The translations under genes and the position numbers were made by a program. The notes below the pieces were generated by a model that made no database searches, had not been told where the DNA came from, and saw only the letters and a program-made list of their open reading frames with translations. This document shows positions 57,485 through 64,000 of a stretch of DNA of 64,000 nucleotides, one piece after another. The DNA is from Castanea sativa (lineage: Eukaryota; Streptophyta; Magnoliopsida; Fagales; Fagaceae): the NCBI RefSeq assembly GCF_040712315.1, contig NC_134018.1, positions 6,156,001 to 6,220,000 of the forward strand, in the 5' to 3' direction. Position 1 is the stretch's first letter, and each line of letters begins with the position of its first letter.

Positions 57485-59850
57485 CTAGTAACAAGATAAG
57501 AATCTCACAACATTTAAGTAAAAGCTATCAAGTTTGTGCCAAAACATCCCAAGCTTGTACCCCATGCGATCTAGGAATTGAAAGTACATAATTCTCCATT
57601 GCTTGTTCATTAGTAAAGGACCCCATACAACCCAAAACCCAACCACAAATCAAAGTGTCATGCTCACATAGAACCAATCCACTTCACGCCCACCGCTACT
57701 CCCTTTGTTCTCAGTGTTGGGTTTTACATCATCTATAGAACAATTATCAATAAAAGGAGGTCCACAAAGTTTGTTTCCAAAAAAACTAGAGACGCCGAGG
57801 CTTTGTAGCTGAGTACTTGAAGGGATTTTCCCAATTAGATTGTTGTTTGACAAGTTCAACTGACTTAAAAATGTCAAACTTGACATACTTTGAGGAATTT
57901 GACCAAAAAGTTGGTTGTTTGAGAAATTAATTGACTCCACTAATCCCAAATCACCTATTTTCTCAGGAATTCTTCCAGTCAAGATATTAAATGACAAATT
58001 CAATGATTGTAATTCTTTGAGATGAGTCATTTCTTCAGGGATCTCACCTGATAAATTGTTGTTGGAAAGGTCTATAATTTTTACCAGTTGAAGAGTGGTG
58101 GAATACTCAAGATCTTTTCCCTTAATCACAACCGATTGACTTTCAAAAGGCTTAGAATAATATCCTATATAAGAGTTATATAAAGAAAAGGGATAATCTA
58201 AATTTTGACTTGTGGCCATGGCACTAAAATTGTGGACACATCTAGGTATGCTTCCAGATAGCTTGTTATGTGAAAGGTCCAAGATTTGGAATGAAGTTAG
58301 AGAACAAAGTTCTAGTGGGATGTAACCTTGAAAATTATTTGAGTGAAGGTTAAGAAACACCAAGCTTGAAAGTCTATTTCCTATCCATGAAGGTATGCTT
58401 CCAACAAAATAATTCTTAGCAATAGCAATGCTCACCAACTCTTTACAATTTTTCAAAGAGGATGGTATTTTTCTAGAGAATATGTTGTTGTCTAGGTGCA
58501 AATATGAAAGACGAACCAAAGATCCAATGGAGGTTGGAATGCTACCAGTGAAATTGTTTTTTCCCAAATTTAAGGTATACAAGTCTTTCCACATCATCCA
58601 ACAATTACTTAATTTCCCTGATAAAAGATTTTTTCCAAGATTGAGGAACTACATATATTTGGGCTCATTCATCTTGTAACACAAAAAGTGAGAAATTGAT
58701 CAAGATAGTGAATTGTTAGAAAGATCAAGAAAGGTCAAATTCGAAGATATACAAGGTAACAAACCTTTGAAGTGATTTGAACTCATATCAATTACTGAAG
58801 GAGAGGACAAAATCATTGGAATATGTGGAATCTCTCCATAGATCTGATTATGAGAGATATTTAGATATTCAAACTGACAAGACAAGTTCCAAAACCAAGG
58901 AGGAACCACATCAAAAATCCTTGTGTTGGATATGTCCAAGATCAAAAGTTGCTTTTGTGAATAGAGCCACAAAGGAAATTTCGGCCCTAAATTCCATGAT
59001 CCCAAATCTAAATGGTTGAGTTGAAAAGGAGGGGTCCAATTGTCACTCACTTCTAAAGTCAATTGGTTTTGAGACGCAACAAGTGTCTTTAATCTCATAA
59101 AATTGGCAAAATGAACTTGAGTGGCAGGTCCATTAATTTGATTACTCTCAAGGTTCAAGGATATCAAAGAGGAAAGATTCCCTATAGACAATGGAATTGG
59201 ACCTGAAATTGAATTATACCCCAAAGAAAGGATGACCAGATTTTTAAATTAACCAAATTCAGCAGCTAACTGCCCAGACAGTTGAGCATTAGACAAATCT
59301 AAGATCTCTAGACTATTTGAAACACATCCTGATAGACTTTCAAAGATTTCAGATATCTCTTAACTCCATTTGTTGTATGACAATCTAATTTCCCTTAAGT
59401 TGCAGAGATTACCCAAAGATCTTGGTACCTTTCCTTCAAGTTCATTGCATGACAAGTCTATGCTAATCGCAGATGTTAGGTTTCCAATGGAACTAGAGAT
59501 TGTACCATGTAAACTATTGTAGCCGAGGTTTAGGAACTCAAGATGACAAAAACTGTAGAGCCAATTAGGGATTGAAGAGTTGAAATTGTTGGTAGATAGA
59601 CTGAGGTGCCTAAGTGAAGTCAAGTTCTGGAGATGAACAGGGATTGGACCGTGAAACTGATTCCAAGATAGATCAAGAGAAACCAGATTACGAAGACCAA
59701 AGATCCAAAACAGAATTGAACTGTTTTGAAAATAGTTGATTGAAAGATCAAGGGTGGTGAGAGATGAGAAGTTAATACTAATGGGTATCGGTGGTGGGAT
59801 GGAAGCAGAAAGGTGGCAAAATGACAATGGTCATTCATTTCTTGTATCAA
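57485..59850 (-). pseudogene. LRR receptor-like protein pseudogene, copy 2
   Basis: One frame runs for about 2.3 kb and is interrupted by five stops, at 59360, 59249, 58700, 58649 and 57650. It encodes many extracellular LRRs (NLTSLRHLSLSTNNF, LDLSNN, SGEIPEEM), the island around KGKDLEYSTTLQLVKIIDLSNN, the C-terminal cap (FFGNKLCGPPF near 57780), an acidic/Ser-rich juxtamembrane stretch, a membrane segment (FVVGFWVVWGPLL) and a short tail to the TAG at 57485. There is no kinase, so it was an RLP of the EIX/Cf/Ve type. The N-terminal signal peptide and first LRRs are missing or out of frame above 59827. Frame conservation without indels suggests loss of function by point mutation. Copy 1 at 43177-44416 is its paralogue. 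Confidence 0.9.
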
Positions 59851-61851
59851 AATTTAACAATCTTTAAACCAAAATAACTTTGACTTTTGTCTCTGGGTAT
59901 AATAGAAGTGGATTTGTGATTGTTTTGCAAGAAAGTTTAAGGTGATATCACTACCTGGAAGTTGGAACTTATGCACGACATGAGCTTTGAAATTGCAGAG
60001 CACAAGGTTTATTTTATCATCAAAAATCAAAAGTTCTTGAATGTGCAAGCGTAAAACCTAGTCAAGAAACTTATTGCTCAACTAACAAATTTTTCTCCAT
60101 CTAATAAGATACTATGGAAATTGCTATCCAAGTTAATTGAAAATATGTGATGTCCTAACCTAGAATATTTTCTAATCAATACTAGTGTGAACAATTGAAC
60201 ATTCCTTTGATGGAATAGGTGATATTGGAATTCGCTATCATATACATTGGGTTTGTTTGATGTTGTGAAATTGCATTAACTAACTATTGAAAAGTCTAGT
60301 ATGATTGGTTCCAAAAGTCATGTGCTTTATAAGTGAAGAAGTGAAATGATTAGTAATAAAAATGTGATTAGCATTTTATGAATGTGTCATGGATGTGAAC
60401 AAATTTTTTGATGTCAAATAGTAGTGTCCTCTTGTCCTGAATTCATTGTGGAATAGGACACTATTGGTGGTTTGACCAAATTTCGACTTTCTTAAAAAAA
60501 AAGGAATAATTTTTTCTTTTGTTGGGAGTGCGTAATGTATTTGATGTTAGACCAAATGAAGTTGTTATGTTTTATTTTCTATTTTAGTGGTCTTTTTCAC
60601 AATTGACTATATTGTTTTGTTCTTTTATTTTTAAATTCACAGCACCAATATGTATGATGAAACTTCTAATTCCACCGATTTTAAAGTTCTTATTGCATTG
60701 TTCATATATTAATAGCTTAATTAATTGGATTGAATTGCCAGTTAGGAAAAAATAATGAAAATAAAATACTATCGGGAATGGAAATGGAAATATGATTAAG
60801 AGTCTTATAGTTTAATGACATTGTTTCGTATTTTTTTATGAATTATGAGGATTGAGGACACATTTCCCATCTTGTAACGATGAATTATCAAAAACAAAAA
60901 AGTCGTTATGCATGAATCTTTTAGATAAGATTTAAGAGCAATTGGAAAATATCTTACCTAAAACAATCCCGCTGGATGTCAAACACTTTACTAGTAATTC
61001 CTCTCATAATGGCAGTTTGTCATCAAATTTGCTTATTTTTATGATCCATACCAAAAGATAAGAGTAACATGTATTCTAATTTGTTCCTTTTGTGACTCTA
61101 CCAACAATAATAAGATAAGTAAAAATGGAATATGCGACTTTATCATACAAACAAAATACTCATAACTTTAAATTTTTTACTTTTCGTTCATTTGGTCCAT
61201 TTGGATACACATCAACTTTGAATTTTTTAACTTAACACTTTTTTTTTTTTTTGTGTGGATAAACTTGACTGAAAGCGCAACGTATTTAAGACTAAAATTT
61301 CATTGGTCGTCGTCATTCATTACGTGTATCAATTTTTAAAAACTCAAAAATCTTTAATATGGAATAGGTCCAACTCTGATTTTGTTTTTAAGTCGCTAGA
61401 TGCTTGCTTGAACTTGAGAAGTTATTCAAATTCTAAATAACATTTTTGTATTCAAGAAATTAAGTACAAAAACCTTAAAATTTTTGGGCGTCGATACTTT
61501 TTTTTTTTAATTTCGAAGGGAAAAATTAAAATTTTTGTCATTTGAACAAAAACTTTATTAAGATTAAACACAAACTATACTCACAGCACAAGAATTTCAA
61601 TTAGTATTGTCCTCCGGTCCTAAATTCATTGTAGAAGAAAGCACTATTGGTGGTTTAACCAATTTTGACTTTCCCTCAAAATCAAAGTCATCTTTCTCAA
61701 CAAAAAAAGAAAAAGAAAAAAGGAGAGATTTTACTGGGATTGCATAATGTATTGATGTTTTAGCTTGGCTTGTTTAATAATTGAGCCTAAACTTAAGGCT
61801 TGAGCTTGACTTGTGAAAGCTCGGATTTGTATTAAAACACAAGAGCTTGTG
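59851..61851. other. AT-rich spacer beyond the RLP pseudogene
   Basis: No gene is seen. Two diverged direct repeats, at about 60415-60545 and 61597-61755, share 'ttcattgt', 'actattggtggttt' and 'ataatgtatt/taatgtattt' blocks. At 61760-61850, repeated 'gagctt' and 'cttgagctt' words mark the flank of the LTR-like segment. Confidence 0.5.
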
Positions 61852-62655
61852 TAGACCCCCAAATTAAAATTACGGCTAGATTGCTTTTACTCTAACTTAT
61901 CTAAGTGCGGAACAAGAGTATATGAGGCGCAATAAACCGATACTACTCTAGTGCATAAACATGAACAACAAACAATAAAAGTAAAACACAAGAGTAAGGG
62001 AAGAAAGATGCAAACATAAGATAACACGCCGATGTGTTATCAAAGAGGAAACCGAAGAACTCAGCGAAAAACCTCTCCGCCGCCCTCTAAGCGGTAATCG
62101 ATACACTAGAGAATAAATTTGGAGTACACGAATAACAAAAGACCCTCCAAGCCTAGTCTACCCAATGTACTTGAGCCCTCCAAGCTCTTGTTACCAACGG
62201 ACTTTACGGAGTCATGTCTTCTCTAGCTTTCCGGATCCCGCAATATGCCCGATTGCATCTGCCAAGCCTTACCGGCTTCTTTTGAAAAATCCTCAAAGCT
62301 TCTCAAGTTCCAAAACACTCTCTATACTCTGAAAAGGTGTGGGTTGGGTTTGTGTACAAATTTCCTCTCAAGGTATGACAATGGGAGAGGGAAGGAGAAG
62401 AGGCTAGGATGATTTCTCACTAAGGATTAGTAGCTCTTTCTCTAAAAGATGGGTGTGTGTGTTGTTGAAAACCTATCTAGGGTTTTTCTCTCTGAATGGC
62501 TTCCTTACACATTTGTGAGTAATGAGGGTATATATAGTATGGGTGAAGAGTAAGAAAGTTACACTTAAAAAACCTCCAGGCAGAGAGTTTCGCGGTTGTC
62601 TCGCGGGAAGGCCTTAACCGCGAGACAGTTGCGAAAACCTCCAAACTGGCACAAC
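61852..62655 (-). mobile_element. LTR-like segment, orientation minus
   Basis: Read on the minus strand, it has a GC-rich block with a strong inverted repeat (62597-62627), then a TATATATA box near 62527-62535, then transcript-like sequence, and it ends in GGGGGTCTACA at 61852. This layout fits U3, R and U5 of an LTR. The outer end is set only by where LINE homology stops; no target duplication was found. Confidence 0.4.
62597..62627. repeat. GC-rich inverted repeat with 10-bp perfect arms
   Basis: The arms tgtctcgcgg and ccgcgagaca are separated by 11 bp. The block is rich in CpG in an otherwise AT-rich neighbourhood. Confidence 0.85.
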
Positions 62656-62658
62656 TCT

Positions 62659-63840
62659 TCAACTTCCATCTCTTTTAATACAGCTAATAGACACCCTCCC
62701 CAACCCATAGAGAATACAATGAATATCAGCTATTACATTTCCAAGCATGAAAAAGTTCCTGGTTGATGAAGAAGCGACTCGCATAACGTTGACATTATCT
62801 CCTTCCACTATTAACTCCGAGAAGCCCGTATCAGTAGCGAATTCTAATGCCTTTCTGCACGCCAGTGTCTCAGCTTCCTCGCTACTTGAAACCGGTGGAC
62901 CTTTAGTAGCCATAGCAGCCATTACCTCGCCTTGGTTGTTCCGGATCACAACACCAAATCCAGAGTAGTTATGTTCTTTGAATAAGGCCGCATCAGAGTT
63001 TAATTTAAGCCATGACTGATCAGGTGGACGCCATACATGCTCATCAGATTGCTCCATTGGAATTGCTAGATGGTCCTGAACTTGCTTGAAGTCCTCTAAA
63101 AATTCTGCAGCACGTTTATTTAATCAACCGGGATCCTTGAGCTGCCCTCCATGCAAAACAGAATTTCTCTGATTCCAAATAACCCAAGCTTGCACCAGAA
63201 ACAACTCCACTTCTGCAATGTCCAATCTGTCTAACAGGTATTTAAATAGCTGAACCGTATCATGGAATCCAAGACTGCACTTCTGAAGTTTGATCTTGCT
63301 CCCAGCCCATACATCCTGAGCAACAGGACATTCCCATAGCACATGAATTTCGGTCTCTGGATGTCGAGTACAAATTGGGCAAACTCTGTCATGGATAATT
63401 TTCTTCTTTTCTAGATTAACCCATGTAGGCAAAATTCCATGAAGTACTCTCCACCCAAAATTTTTTAACTTATTGGGGACTCTCATCTTCCATAGGGCTT
63501 GCCAAACTTGTTGCATATCACTTCCTCTAGAGCACTCAGCCCACCCTTCACGCTTAAGAACCTCTCGTACCACATGGTATCCGAACCTCACAGAATATCC
63601 ACCATTCCTAGTGTGCAACCAAAATATGGAATCATCAACCTGTCTTTGGCTTAGAGGAATTCTACAGATAGCATCCATATCTTCCTTGTGAAACATTGTA
63701 ATCGTCAAATCTCTTCTCCACCAGTGCAATTCTTGATCAATGAGCTCAGACACAAACCAATCTTCTACCTCTACATTGGCCGAATGAAGAAGCCTATTAG
63801 TTGGGTAGTTTGGAATCCACTTGTTTATCCTTATAAGAAT
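62659..63840 (-). pseudogene. LINE (L1-type) ORF2 C-terminal fragment: zf-RVT and RNase H
   Basis: From 63840 down, one frame encodes the zf-RVT domain of plant LINE ORF2 (FGWRVLHGILPTWVNL, then CPICTRHPETEIHVLWECPVAQDVW) and, after a TGA at 63121, an RNase H-like domain (WLKLNSDAALFKE, GVVIRNNQGEVMAAMA, SEEAETLACRKALEFA, VEGDNVNV). The catalytic-type Asp and Glu residues are present. The upstream RT and endonuclease are absent, so the copy is 5'-truncated near 63840. Its 3' end abuts the LTR-like segment. Confidence 0.88.
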
Positions 63841-64000
63841 TTAAGCATAGATTAAATTTTCATTATTTTTGGCAATTCTTTTTTTCTTTAATTCCTATAT
63901 AATATCTTGTTTTGTGCTGGTTTAAAATTTAAATGGATTTTTTTCTCAAGCTTTAGAGCATGGACTTTAGATAAGATGTTCAACTCTTAAACGCCAAGCA
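63841..64000. other. Terminal AT-rich spacer
   Basis: Short AT-rich sequence beyond the truncation point of the LINE, with no recognisable feature before the window ends. Confidence 0.5.

Noticed and set aside
1..64000. CRISPR arrays, bacterial-type operons, rRNA or tRNA genes
   Set aside because: No regularly spaced short repeats, no polycistronic gene blocks and no cloverleaf-forming sequences were seen; the window is plant nuclear DNA.

Overview
The window is nuclear DNA from a flowering plant, almost certainly a eudicot. Evidence: GT-AG introns, AT-rich spacers, GRAS, group I WRKY and FRIGIDA-like genes, LRR receptor-like protein relics, and plant Ty1-copia, Ty3-gypsy, LINE, SINE and MITE elements. 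The repeat load suggests a woody species, perhaps Fagaceae, but the sequence alone does not settle this. Several transposon boundaries are exact because direct target-site duplications can be read.

Layout. 1-9390: AT-rich spacer with a CACTA-type end, a tRNA-derived SINE, duplicated segments, a tandem duplication whose second copy was split by an 800-bp solo LTR, and a MITE-like inverted repeat. 9392-13560: PAT1-clade GRAS regulator, with a probable 5'-leader intron and two upstream mini-ORFs. 13873-15584 (minus): two-exon member of the plant C2H2-like/PARP-fold family in which I find no zinc finger. 17079-22692 (minus): six-exon WRKY20-type transcription factor. 22760-28331: spacer with SINEs, a MITE and a three-unit tandem repeat. 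28332-34576: Ty1-copia element with LTRs, TSD and broken coding frame. 34582-38900: spacer with MITEs and simple repeats. 39294-42162 (minus): three-exon FRIGIDA-like 1 gene. 43177-44416 and 57485-59850 (minus): two paralogous LRR-RLP pseudogenes. 46151-52986: Ty3-gypsy chromovirus with LTRs, PBS, TSD and broken frames, lying between the two RLP copies. 54120-56568 (minus): wreck of a GDPDL gene, hit by a foldback MITE in an exon and a LINE next to its first exon. 61852-63840 (minus): an LTR-like segment abutting a truncated LINE.

Four genes look intact: PAT1-like, C2H2-like/PARP-fold, WRKY20-like and FRL1-like. They are separate regulatory loci (light/stress signalling, unknown, stress transcription, flowering-time control), and nothing indicates shared control. 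The other coding-like material is mobile-element or pseudogene sequence. I found no CRISPR array, tRNA or rRNA gene, and no convincing undescribed multi-gene system. The most notable structures are the nested and recombined repeats, the finger-less C2H2-like gene, and the unusual layout of both LTR retrotransposons.
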